Origin: an uncultured Clostridia bacterium | Lineage (GTDB): Bacteria > Bacillota > Clostridia > Oscillospirales > Ruminococcaceae | Length of the DNA stretch: 64,000 nt | Assembly: GCA_947624745.1 (NCBI GenBank) | Contig: CANQLR010000002.1 | Location: 62,001-126,000, forward strand | Direction: 5' to 3' | Translations under genes and position numbers: made by a program | Part shown: in pieces, positions 14,262 to 21,581 of the stretch | How the letters are laid out: every line of letters begins with the position of its first letter | How positions within the stretch are numbered: the stretch's first letter is position 1 | The notes under the pieces: generated by a model | Database searches by the model: none | Told to the model about the DNA's origin: nothing | The model's input: the letters and a program-made list of their open reading frames with translations, nothing else

Positions 14262-16697
14262 CTATATATCGGGATCCATATCGGGTATGATCCTGACGTT
14301 TTTTATCCTCTTGTCGCCGTATGCCGCTATCATGCAGCCCGAGATATAATCCCGAAAAGCCTTGGTGTTCCGGCACTTTACGGTGAGAACATATTTATAC
14401 CTTCCGTTCGCCCTGCCGTTTCCCGCCCTCACCGGGCCCAAGACCCTCATCGGAAACTGCTGATCAACCTTTTCGAGCCCCTCCCGCATTATCTCTACAA
14501 ACGCCTGCGACGCCTTGACCGCGTCCGACTCCATCGGCGAGCTGAACCCCACCGTCATGATGTTGCAAAACGGCGGGTAAATAAGCTCCCTGCGAAGCGC
14601 TATCTCCTGCTCGTAAAATCCGACGTAGTCCTGCTCCGATGCCAGCCCGATAACGTGATGATCCGGCAGATACGTCTGTATGAACGCGAGCCCTCTTTCG
14701 GTCCCGCGTCCTCCCCTGCCCACGACCTGGGTCAGCAGGGAAAACGTCCTCTCATAGCTCTTGTAGCTCCCCGAAAACAGGCTGCTGTCAAGGCTTATCA
14801 CCCCGACGAGCGTGACCTTCGGAAAATCGAGCCCCTTCGCAATCATCTGCGTGCCTATCATTATATCGTACTCGCCGTCCGAAAACGCCTTGAATTTCTC
14901 CTCGTATGCAAACCTTGACGAAGCGGTGTCCGCGTCCATGCGAAGTATCCTCGCCCCCGGAAAAAGTTCCGTCAGCTCCTCCTCGATGAGCTGTGTACCG
15001 GTTCCCGACGTTCTCACCTTATTTCCGCCGCAGACCGGGCAGCTGCCCTCGAAATGCACCGAATACCCGCAGTAATGGCACATCAGCCGCGAATTTGTCT
15101 TGTGCATCGTCAGCGGCAGAAGGCAGTTCGGGCACCTTATCGCCTCGCGGCAGTCCGCGCATACGGCAAACGTGCGGTACCCCCTGCGGTTCAGAAGCAG
15201 GATCGACTGATTACCCTTTTTTATGTTCTCGTTCACCGCTCTTATCAGGTCCTCGCAGAACGGCGAGCCGTTTCCCTGCTCCGCCTCGGCGGACATATCC
15301 GCCACGACTACCTGAGGAAGCGGCGATCGGTTATATCTGTTTTTAAGCTCAAACAGGCTGTATCTGCCCTTTTTCGCGTAATAATATGTTTCGAGCGACG
15401 GCGTGGCCGAAGCCATCAGAAGCACGCAGTTATGCGTACCGCAGCGCTGTACCGCCACGTCTCTTGCATGGTATCTCGGCGAGGAATCCGACTTATAGCT
15501 CCCCTCGCCCTCCTCGTCCATGATGATAATTCCAATATTTTCAAGCGGAGCAAACACCGCGCTTCGCGTTCCGATGACGATCTTCGCCTTCCCGCGCTTC
15601 GCCCGCTTGAACTCGTCCATTCTCTGCCCAAGCGACAGCGCCGAGTGTATCACCGCGACAGTGTCCCCAAATGCGGCGCGAAATCTCGAAACGAGCTGCG
15701 GCGTCAGCGATATCTCGGGAACGAGCATCAGCGCCGTTTTACCCCTTTTCGTGAGCGTTTCGATGAGCTTTATAAACACCGCGGTCTTTCCGCTCCCGGT
15801 AACTCCGTGCAAAAGCGCGCCCGCGGGCTTTCCCTCGTCGATGAGCTTCATTATGCCGTCGTAAGCGGCCTGCTGCTCCTCCGAAAGGCTTATCTCCTCG
15901 GCTCTCGGGCCGTCCGCCGATGATATGGGGGTCCTGAACGTCTCGTATTTATACCTCGTCAGTATTCCCTTTTTCACCATGTTCGACAGCACGGTGTGCG
16001 TCGCCCCGACGGCGTACATTACTTCCTTGACGGAGGCCGCGCCGTTTTCCTCCAAAAACTGCTCGACAAGCTTCTGCCTCGCGGTCTTTGAATGTTCGAC
16101 GGTGTTGTCAAAATACCCTTCCGAAAGCCTGAGCATCGTCACCGTCTCGTCCCCGACGCGGCGTTTCAGCTCGTCCTCGCGCTCCAAAAGCCCCTTGTCG
16201 CATAACGAACGCAATATCCCGCCGTCGGCGTTTGCAATCAGAGAGTCGAATGTCTTCGGCTCGACCGCTCCCAAAAGCGAAGAATAAAGCTCCTCCTCGG
16301 CCTTTGTCAGCTGATCCGCCGCCTCGGGTCTTTGCGCCGAGAGCGAATACCTCTCCCCCAGCGATACCGAATACCCCGACGGCACCATGGTGCGAAAAGC
16401 CTCGAAATAGGTGCAGAAGGTGTTATCCTTCAGCCAGTAGATGAGATTTAATAGCTCTTTGTTCAGAAGCGGCTCGCGGTCGATAAGCGAGATGATGGGC
16501 TTAATGCCCTCCTCGTCCTCTCTCTCGTAAAGCCTCGTGACGACTCCGACGTGCCTGCGGTTTCCCTTTCCGAACGGCACCAAAACGCGCTGTCCCTCGG
16601 TGATCATCGGCCTAAGGACTGCCGGCACCCTGTAGGTGTATTCGCGGTCAAAGCCGTATGCCGTCCCCGAGACGATAAGCTTCGCGCAGAGTATCAT
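14262..16697 (-). CDS. priA: Primosomal protein N' (PriA helicase)
   Basis: 3'-5' DNA helicase that restarts stalled replication forks. The 811-aa product has an N-terminal DNA-binding domain (about 1-110), Walker A in LLHGVTGSGKTAVFIKL near residue 300, the DEEG box (IIMDEEGEGSYKSD), and a zinc-binding region with paired cysteines (CADCREAIRCPNC, CHYCGYSVHFEGSCPVCGG). A C-terminal helicase block follows (QMIAKGLDFPKVTLVGV, QVVGRGGR). Its ATG overlaps the rpoZ stop (ATGA). Unlike B. subtilis, no coaBC gene stands between rpoZ and priA. Confidence 0.97.
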   Translation of the reverse strand: MILCAKLIVSGTAYGFDREYTYRVPAVLRPMITEGQRVLVPFGKGNRRHVGVVTRLYEREDEEGIKPIISLIDREPLLNKELLNLIYWLKDNTFCTYFEAFRTMVPSGYSVSLGERYSLSAQRPEAADQLTKAEEELYSSLLGAVEPKTFDSLIANADGGILRSLCDKGLLEREDELKRRVGDETVTMLRLSEGYFDNTVEHSKTARQKLVEQFLEENGAASVKEVMYAVGATHTVLSNMVKKGILTRYKYETFRTPISSADGPRAEEISLSEEQQAAYDGIMKLIDEGKPAGALLHGVTGSGKTAVFIKLIETLTKRGKTALMLVPEISLTPQLVSRFRAAFGDTVAVIHSALSLGQRMDEFKRAKRGKAKIVIGTRSAVFAPLENIGIIIMDEEGEGSYKSDSSPRYHARDVAVQRCGTHNCVLLMASATPSLETYYYAKKGRYSLFELKNRYNRSPLPQVVVADMSAEAEQGNGSPFCEDLIRAVNENIKKGNQSILLLNRRGYRTFAVCADCREAIRCPNCLLPLTMHKTNSRLMCHYCGYSVHFEGSCPVCGGNKVRTSGTGTQLIEEELTELFPGARILRMDADTASSRFAYEEKFKAFSDGEYDIMIGTQMIAKGLDFPKVTLVGVISLDSSLFSGSYKSYERTFSLLTQVVGRGGRGTERGLAFIQTYLPDHHVIGLASEQDYVGFYEQEIALRRELIYPPFCNIMTVGFSSPMESDAVKASQAFVEIMREGLEKVDQQFPMRVLGPVRAGNGRANGRYKYVLTVKCRNTKAFRDYISGCMIAAYGDKRIKNVRIIPDMDPDI

Positions 16698-16903
16698 TTT
16701 TTCTTGACTGCGGGGTCTTCAACAAGGCGGTATTCGTTTCTCGCGAACTGCTCCACCGCAAGCTTCACCGGGTTTTCCTCGGTGGGGGCCTTTTCCTCAA
16801 AGGATTCGTCCATTATCTCCCTTGCCCTGCGGGAGACGGCAATAACGAGGGAATAAATGCTCTCCCCGTTTTTGAGAATCTGCGAGCTCGATGGTCTTAA
16901 CAT
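16694..16903 (-). CDS. rpoZ: DNA-directed RNA polymerase omega subunit
   Basis: Small RNA polymerase subunit that helps assembly through the beta' C-terminus. The 69-aa product starts MLRPSSSQIL and has the omega signature YSLVIAVSRRAREI and NPVKLAVEQFARNEY. It overlaps the gmk 3' end by 7 nt and priA by 4 nt, the standard gmk-rpoZ-priA order. Confidence 0.93.
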   Translation of the reverse strand: MLRPSSSQILKNGESIYSLVIAVSRRAREIMDESFEEKAPTEENPVKLAVEQFARNEYRLVEDPAVKKK

Positions 16904-17505
16904 TTTTCAAGCACTCCTTTTATCGTATCGTTATTGAGCTTTGTCATTTTCTTAGCGGCCTTCATCACCGCTTTAACGTCCTCAATGGCCTCCTCGAGGC
17001 CGTCGTTGACGACGGTGTAGTCATATCTCACCGATTTTTTGATCTCACCCTCCGCCTCCGCTATCCTTCTTTTGATAACGTCCTCGGGGTCGGTGCCTCT
17101 TTTTTCAAGCCGGTGCCTAAGCGTCGCGAGCGACGGCGGAAGAATAAATATCGACACCGCCTCGGGGCAGGAATCCATGACCTTATAAGCGCCCACGGTC
17201 TCTATCTCCAATATTACGTCGCGGCCGGCGTCTAAAAGGTCGAAAACAGCCTTTTTCGGCGTTCCGTAGCAGTTTCCGCAGAATTCCGCGTGCTCGAGCA
17301 TTCCGCCGTTTCTGACAAGGTCATCAAATTCGGTCCGCGAGATGAAGAAGTAGTCCTTCCCGTTCACCTCGCCCTCCCTCGGCGCGCGTGTCGTCGCCGA
17401 AACCGAGAAGCTTATATTCGGGTCGGCTTTCAATATCTCCCCGACAATAGTGCTTTTCCCCGTCCCCGACGGCGCGGAGATTATATACAGCGTGCCTCTA
17501 TTCAT
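16897..17505 (-). CDS. gmk: Guanylate kinase
   Basis: Phosphorylates GMP to GDP. The 202-aa product has the P-loop IISAPSGTGKSTIVGEIL near residue 8, the GMP-binding SVSATTRAPREGEVNGKDYFFIS, GNCYGTPKKAV, and LRHRLEKRGTDPEDVIKRR (lid). It overlaps remA by 8 nt upstream and rpoZ downstream, which suggests translational coupling. Confidence 0.97.
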   Translation of the reverse strand: MNRGTLYIISAPSGTGKSTIVGEILKADPNISFSVSATTRAPREGEVNGKDYFFISRTEFDDLVRNGGMLEHAEFCGNCYGTPKKAVFDLLDAGRDVILEIETVGAYKVMDSCPEAVSIFILPPSLATLRHRLEKRGTDPEDVIKRRIAEAEGEIKKSVRYDYTVVNDGLEEAIEDVKAVMKAAKKMTKLNNDTIKGVLEKC

Positions 17506-17740
17506 TATCGCTCACCTCGCTTGAAAGTATATATTCGGGACTGCGCGAAGAAAGAATGACGTGGTCGCTGTCCATAACTATCACCGATTTTGTCTTTTTT
17601 CCGTAGGTCGCGTCGATAAGCGTTCCCTTGTCGCGCGAATCCTGTATCAGCCGCTTTATCGGCGAGCTCGACGGCTCGACCACCGCGACTATCCTGTTTC
17701 TCATAATATAGCAGGAATACCCGATATTTACAGTTTCCAT
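17498..17740 (-). CDS. remA: DUF370/RemA-family DNA-binding regulator
   Basis: An 80-aa protein of the RemA (YlzA) family, DNA-binding activators of biofilm matrix and osmoprotection genes in B. subtilis. The core VEPSSSPIKRLIQDSRDKGTLIDATYGKKTKSVIVMDSDHVILSS is strongly conserved. The N-terminus is shorter than in B. subtilis. GGCGGCGG stands just before the ATG. It has the usual yicC-remA-gmk placement. Target genes here are unknown. Confidence 0.92.
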   Translation of the reverse strand: METVNIGYSCYIMRNRIVAVVEPSSSPIKRLIQDSRDKGTLIDATYGKKTKSVIVMDSDHVILSSRSPEYILSSEVSDNE

Positions 17741-17749
17741 ATCCGCCGC

Positions 17750-18628
17750 CTACTCTATGTTCTGTATCTGCTCGCGAATTTTTTCGACCGAGTTTTTCAT
17801 CTCAAGAACTTTTTTTGTGATCTCAAGGTCGCTGCACTTCGAGCCTATGGTGTTCACCTCGCGGTTGAACTCCTGTATCAAAAAGTCGAGGCGTTTTCCG
17901 ACCGGTCCCTGCTCCTCAAGAATCGAGCGGTACTGCGAGATGTGGCTTTTGAGCCTCACCGTCTCCTCGTCCACCGCCGTCTTGTCGGCAAAAAGCGCGG
18001 CCTCGGTCAGAACTCTCTGGTCGTCTATCTGCCGGTCCCCCAAAACCTCTTTGAGCTTCGCATACAGCCTGTTCCGGTACTGCTCGTTCACCTGCGGCGA
18101 GCGCTTCTCTACAAAATCGACGTCAGCCTCAATCTCGCAAAGCTTTTCAAGAATGTCGCTCTTAAGCTTTTCGCCCTCCGCCGAGCGCATCTCGCCGAAC
18201 ATGTCGAGCGCCAAGGTCGCGGTCTTAGATACCTTCTCCCACAGCGCCTCCTCGTCGGTCTCCTGCTTCGTGAGAACGAACGCGTCGGGAATTTTCATCA
18301 CGGAACTGAGCGTAATGTCGTCCGGCAGCCCGAACCGCTCGTTCACGCCCCTAAGCGCGGAGATATACCCGTCTATGACCTCGGCGTTTGCGGTGACCTT
18401 CTGCTCGCTCACGCCAATAGGCGTCACCGAGACGTAAATTTCGGTCTTTCCCCGGGATATTCTCTCGGACAAAAGCTTTTTCAGGCGCTCCTCCAAGAAG
18501 GAATACTGTCTTGAAATGCGTGAAGAAAATTCAAAGTAGCGGTGGTTCACGGACTTTATCTCAACGGTTATCTCAAAGTCCTCGAAATTTTCGGACGCCC
18601 GTCCGAAGCCGGTCATGCTTTTCGGCAT
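17750..18628 (-). CDS. yicC: YicC/YloC family endoribonuclease
   Basis: A 292-aa member of the YicC family; the E. coli and B. subtilis (YloC) members have endoribonuclease activity linked to small-RNA or mRNA turnover. The N-terminus MPKSMTGFGRASENF matches the family's M-x-x-SMTGFGR start, so I chose the second ATG (18628), 8 nt after AAAGGA, rather than the ATG at 18637. The C-terminal domain shows RLDFLIQEFNREVNTIGSKCSDLEITKKVLEMKNSVEKIREQIQNIE, typical of the family. It is the first gene of the long minus-strand operon. Confidence 0.93.
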   Translation of the reverse strand: MPKSMTGFGRASENFEDFEITVEIKSVNHRYFEFSSRISRQYSFLEERLKKLLSERISRGKTEIYVSVTPIGVSEQKVTANAEVIDGYISALRGVNERFGLPDDITLSSVMKIPDAFVLTKQETDEEALWEKVSKTATLALDMFGEMRSAEGEKLKSDILEKLCEIEADVDFVEKRSPQVNEQYRNRLYAKLKEVLGDRQIDDQRVLTEAALFADKTAVDEETVRLKSHISQYRSILEEQGPVGKRLDFLIQEFNREVNTIGSKCSDLEITKKVLEMKNSVEKIREQIQNIE

Positions 18629-18679
18629 TTTTTTCATCCTTTCGCTTCATTTGCACATAGTAATCCATAATCGTATTTT

Positions 18680-18708
18680 ATTATAGCACACTTTAAAAAA
18701 TAAAGCAA
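18680..18708 (-). promoter_or_regulatory. Sigma-A-type promoter for the yicC-to-spoVM operon
   Basis: Minus-strand TTGCTT and TATAAT with a 17-nt spacer, about 50 nt before yicC. The -10 is preceded by TGTGC, a context shared by several promoters in this window. Confidence 0.7.
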
Positions 18709-18928
18709 GGTTTTTTATAAATTTAATATTCGGGGGCAGGTTTTCGGGAAGTCTGTGCGGGACCGGGGGCGAAGCCCCAACGCCCACGAAGCGGGCGTTG
18801 TCAGCCGCGCGTGGGTTTCGTGCTATCTTTATTATAAAGGAAAATGTTTGACATACTGCAAATCTTATAGATTCATCACGCGGCCGGAATTGCGCCGAAC
18901 GGCGCAATTAGGGCTTCGCCCCGCGCAA

Positions 18929-19000
18929 AAGGTATTCGCTCGCGAGCTCGCTCATGCTATTTTCAGCCCTCACCCCTGCCCCTCCCCGGCGGGGAGGGGG
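18929..19000 (+). repeat. Repeat module M2, copy 1
   Basis: A module of about 70 bp that reads AAGGTATTCGCT...CTCATGCTATTTT then CACCCCTGCCCCTCCCCGG and GGGGAGGGGGC; the last part forms a CCCCTCCCC/GGGGAGGGG hairpin. A second copy lies at 27760-27825. This copy has about 9 extra bases after the first CGCT and differs at a few positions. Confidence 0.8.
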
Positions 19001-19063
19001 CGCAACGGCCATACCGACTGCTGACTCACACCTTAGTTCCCGTTGCGCAGCGAACCCGCCGGA
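19000..19063 (+). repeat. Repeat module M3, copy 1
   Basis: A 64-bp module bounded by GCGCAACGG and CCCGTTGCGCAGCG, so its ends can pair (GCGCAACG/CGTTGCGC), with CTGACTC...ACCTTAGT inside and CGAACCCGCCGGA at the end. A direct repeat of it lies about 270 bp downstream. Confidence 0.8.
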
Positions 19064-19094
19064 AATGTGCAGACCCCGCGCGGCGAAGCCCCGG

Positions 19095-19115
19095 GGCGGC
19101 AGCTCCGCTGCCGCC
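19095..19115. repeat. 21-bp perfect palindrome shared with region B
   Basis: A GGCGGCAGC-TCC-GCTGCCGCC hairpin in the GC-rich array. The identical 21 bases occur at 27934-27954, also flanked by GGGGCTTCGCCCC-like hairpins. Confidence 0.8.
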
Positions 19116-19224
19116 CACCGGCCACGCTCCGCGTGGCCGGCTCGGCGCCCTTCGGGCGCCTCGGGGCTTCGCCCCTCCCCCTGCCCCTCCCCAGCCAAAC
19201 ATCTAACCGTACTTTTTCTCAAAG

Positions 19225-19484
19225 TTTGCCTCGCTCGTCGCTCGGCAAATAGGGGACCCCTTCCGAGAGCGCAACGCCTAATCGACTTCTGACTCGTACC
19301 TTAGTGCCCGTTGCGCAGCGAACCCGCCGGAGCGGCGGCTTCGCCCGGGGACGGACTGTTTTCGCTACCCTCCTGCGGTTTTTTGAAATGGGGATTTCGC
19401 GCTCTGCGGAGTGCGACCAGAGGCTCCTCGCCTCTGGACTCTCGCCCGCTTTTTGAGGAAAAGCGGGGTAAAACCTTTTCAGTT
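19225..19484 (+). repeat. Structured repeat M1, copy A (rearranged)
   Basis: Shares with the other M1 copies the opening TTTGCC...GGCAAA arm and the 3' part GGGGATTTCGC, hairpins P5 (GCGCTC-tgcg-GAGTGC), P6 (CCAGAGGC-tcct-GCCTCTGG) and P7 (CCCGCTTTT-tgagg-AAAAGCGGG), then AAAACCTTTT. Its centre is replaced by module M3 (19269-19331) and flanking bases, making it about 55 bp longer than the other copies. Confidence 0.8.
19269..19331 (+). repeat. Repeat module M3, copy 2
   Basis: Direct repeat of 19000-19063, again with GCGCAACG at the left, TCTGACTC and ACCTTAGT inside and CGTTGCGCAGCGAACCCGCC at the right. It lies inside M1 copy A, so the modules recombine or insert into each other. Confidence 0.8.
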
Positions 19485-19505
19485 ATGCTGCCCCCCATTT
19501 CCCTC

Positions 19506-19534
19506 TTTACTTTCCCCAATTTCTGTGCTATAAT
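19506..19534 (+). promoter_or_regulatory. Promoter for the HD hydrolase operon
   Basis: TTTACT and TATAAT with a 17-nt spacer, 31 nt before the HD gene and 22 bp after the end of M1 copy A. Confidence 0.75.
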
Positions 19535-19564
19535 ATCCCCGACACCACTTTAAGGAGAATCTCT

Positions 19565-20161
19565 ATGTCCGAAGAAATAAGATCCCGCTTTATCGAAATA
19601 TACAAGTCTAACATCACCCGCCCCGGCGCCGACAGGCTCCTCGATTACCTCGAAACCAAGTGCGATTTCTTTACCGCGCCCGCTTCGACAAGGTTCCACT
19701 GCGCCTATGAGGGCGGCCTCTGTGAGCATTCCCTGAACGTCTACGACTGCCTCAAAAGCTATCTCGCGACCGACCGCGCCAAGGAGACCTTCGGCCTCGA
19801 ATATTCCGACGAAACCGTGGCCATCGTCTCCCTTCTTCACGACGTCTGCAAGATAAACACCTACAAGGTCTCGATGCGAAACACCAAGGACGAGTCGGGC
19901 AAGTGGGTCCAAGTCCCCTATTACGAGTATAACGACGTCCTCCCCTACGGCCACGGCGAAAAATCGGTCTACATAATTTCGGGATTCATGCGCCTCACCC
20001 GCGAGGAAGCCATGGCGATACGCTGGCACATGGGCTTTTCCGGCACCGAGGATCAGAAGCTCGTCGGCAATGCGCTTCATATGTACCCTCTTGCGCTCGC
20101 GACGATGATCGCCGACTGCGAGGCTTCAAGCTTCGTCGAGGAGAGAAAGGACAAAAAATGA
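19565..20161 (+). CDS. HD-domain phosphohydrolase
   Basis: A 198-aa protein with an HD metal-dependent phosphohydrolase domain: FHCAYEGGLCEHSLNVYDCL, VSLLHDVCKINTY (HD motif, about residue 92) and a later His in IRWHMGF followed by MIADCEAS, giving an H-HD-H-D ligand set. AAGGAGAATCTCT precedes the ATG. It overlaps the next gene by ATGA, forming an HD hydrolase-histidine phosphatase-GNAT operon. The substrate is unknown; nucleotides or cyclic nucleotides are common for the fold. Confidence 0.85.
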   Translation: MSEEIRSRFIEIYKSNITRPGADRLLDYLETKCDFFTAPASTRFHCAYEGGLCEHSLNVYDCLKSYLATDRAKETFGLEYSDETVAIVSLLHDVCKINTYKVSMRNTKDESGKWVQVPYYEYNDVLPYGHGEKSVYIISGFMRLTREEAMAIRWHMGFSGTEDQKLVGNALHMYPLALATMIADCEASSFVEERKDKK

Positions 20162-20763
20162 CTCTTTTGCTTATCCGCCACGGCGAATCCGAAGCCGACC
20201 TTCTGAATGTTCACGAAGGCCGAGCCGATTTCGAGCTTACCGAGCGCGGCCGCAAACAGGCAAAGGCCATGGCCGAGTATGTCTCGAAAAGCTACGCCGT
20301 TTCAAGAATATACGCCTCCACCCTTAAGCGCGCCATGCAGACCGCCGAGTATCTCCGCGCCGCCTGTAAAGCGCCTCTTTTGCCGGACGAAATGCTCATG
20401 GAGTTCCAAAACGGCCTAATCGCGGGTCTCACGCGAAAGGAAGCCGCCGAAAAATATCCCTTTGTTGAGGTCCCGCTCCACGCTTCCGTCTACGAACAGG
20501 AATCGAAGCTCGAATTTCGTTTCCGCGCCGATTTCATGCTCTCAAAGCTCTTAAGCGAGACCGATCCCGGCGAGACGGTAGCCGTCGTCTCCCACGGCGG
20601 CATGATAAACCAGCTCTTCCGCTCGTTTTTGCGCCTTCCCGTCGACAGCGACGTCTTTTTCGCGACCGGGGACGCCTGCGTTCACGAGTGGCGGATAGAA
20701 AACGGCCGCCGCACCGTCGTCCGCTCGAACATGAGCTGCCAAAAGCTTCTCCCGAAGGGGTGA
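20158..20763 (+). CDS. Histidine phosphatase family protein
   Basis: A 201-aa protein of the phosphoglycerate mutase-like histidine phosphatase superfamily. It has the catalytic LLIRHGESEAD at residues 3-13 (phospho-His in RHG), ERGRKQAKAMAEYV, YASTLKRAMQTAEYL and the second His in VVSHGGMINQLFR. Substrate cannot be told from sequence; small phosphomonoesters are usual. Its ATG overlaps the upstream HD gene stop. Confidence 0.88.
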   Translation: MTLLLIRHGESEADLLNVHEGRADFELTERGRKQAKAMAEYVSKSYAVSRIYASTLKRAMQTAEYLRAACKAPLLPDEMLMEFQNGLIAGLTRKEAAEKYPFVEVPLHASVYEQESKLEFRFRADFMLSKLLSETDPGETVAVVSHGGMINQLFRSFLRLPVDSDVFFATGDACVHEWRIENGRRTVVRSNMSCQKLLPKG

Positions 20764-20767
20764 TACC

Positions 20768-21271
20768 TTGAACATCTCCGCGCTGTCAACTCTCTTTTCG
20801 GTGAGGCGGCTCACATCAGCCGACCTTCCCGAAGCGCTCTTGCTTTGCGAGGGCAACCCGCAGTATTACCTCCACTGCCCGCCTCCCGTCACGAAGGAAA
20901 GCATCCTCCACGACATGACCGTCCTCCCGCCGAGAACAGCCCCGAAGGACAAATACTACCTCGGCTTTTTTGATGATAACGAGCTCATCGCGATAATGGA
21001 CCTGATCCTCAACTACCCGAACGCCAAGACCGCCTTTGTCGGCTTTTTCATGCTTAAGCGCGAGAAGCAGGGCGCCGGCCTCGGCAGCAAAATAGTATCT
21101 GAGTGTTTTTCCGAGCTTTCCCGCCTCGGCTACGAATATATCCGCCTCGGCTACTCCGAGAACAACCCTCAAAGCAAAGCCTTCTGGCGAAAAAACGGCT
21201 TTTCCCCCACCGGTGTGGAATATGACGGAGGCGGCTATACGGTCGTAGTGATGGAAAGAAAAATAATCTGA
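20768..21271 (+). CDS. GNAT-family N-acetyltransferase
   Basis: A 167-aa acetyltransferase-fold protein. The CoA-binding region is FMLKREKQGAGLGSKIVSECFSEL (about 96-119), with the R/Q-x-x-G-x-G/A loop as QGAGLG, followed by RLGYSENNPQSKAFWRKNGFSPTG. The start is TTG, 7 nt after AAGGGG that overlaps the end of the preceding gene. It closes the three-gene plus-strand operon. Acceptor unknown. Confidence 0.85.
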   Translation: MNISALSTLFSVRRLTSADLPEALLLCEGNPQYYLHCPPPVTKESILHDMTVLPPRTAPKDKYYLGFFDDNELIAIMDLILNYPNAKTAFVGFFMLKREKQGAGLGSKIVSECFSELSRLGYEYIRLGYSENNPQSKAFWRKNGFSPTGVEYDGGGYTVVVMERKII

Positions 21272-21282
21272 CCAAAAAATGC

Positions 21283-21319
21283 AAAAAAAGCCTGTACCGC
21301 CGCTTCTGACGGTACAGGC
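21283..21319 (-). terminator. Intrinsic terminator of the asnS transcript
   Basis: Perfect 10-bp stem GCCTGTACCG/CGGTACAGGC with a 10-nt loop. On the minus strand it is followed by a run of seven T, so it serves asnS and the small membrane gene; on the plus strand the downstream tract is weak but it may also stop the GNAT transcript. Confidence 0.85.
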
Positions 21320-21386
21320 AAAAATTTATTTGAGAGCTTATTTTGATCTTACCAAACCGCCGTACTACCACTCCCAAGTCATATCT

Positions 21387-21572
21387 TTACGACCTTAAGA
21401 AGAAGAACACAGCTATCGCAGCGCTTATCACGGCGGATATGCACAGAAGGATAAATATCCATGTTGATTCGGGATTGCCTATCATGCCGGAGAACTTGAA
21501 AAATAACCCGAACGCGAACTGTATTATTGCGGATATGAACACGAGCACCGCCAACACACGATAATTTTTCAT
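21387..21572 (-). CDS. Small two-helix membrane protein, unknown function
   Basis: A 61-aa product with two predicted membrane helices (about 6-28 and 38-58) separated by KFSGMIGNPESTW. The Shine-Dalgarno GAGGTGA overlaps the asnS stop, and the ATG follows 9 nt after that stop, so it is probably translated from the asnS mRNA. No family recognised. The terminator at 21283-21319 lies about 70 nt downstream. Confidence 0.65.
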   Translation of the reverse strand: MKNYRVLAVLVFISAIIQFAFGLFFKFSGMIGNPESTWIFILLCISAVISAAIAVFFFLRS

Positions 21573-21581
21573 TCCGTCACC

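Larger units (their letters stand above)
18709..19505. other. Gene-free, repeat-rich intergenic region A
   Basis: About 800 bp between divergent promoters, made almost wholly of GC-rich palindromes such as GGGGGCGAAGCCCC and AACGCCCACGAAGCGGGCGTT, plus the modular repeats listed separately. Reading frames here are low-complexity and lack ribosome binding sites. No transposase or known RNA family was recognised. Confidence 0.7.

Noticed and set aside
18740-19560. CRISPR array or insertion sequence in the repeat-rich gap
   Set aside because: Repeats are not regularly spaced by unique spacers, and no transposase or cas gene is present; they are palindromic modules.
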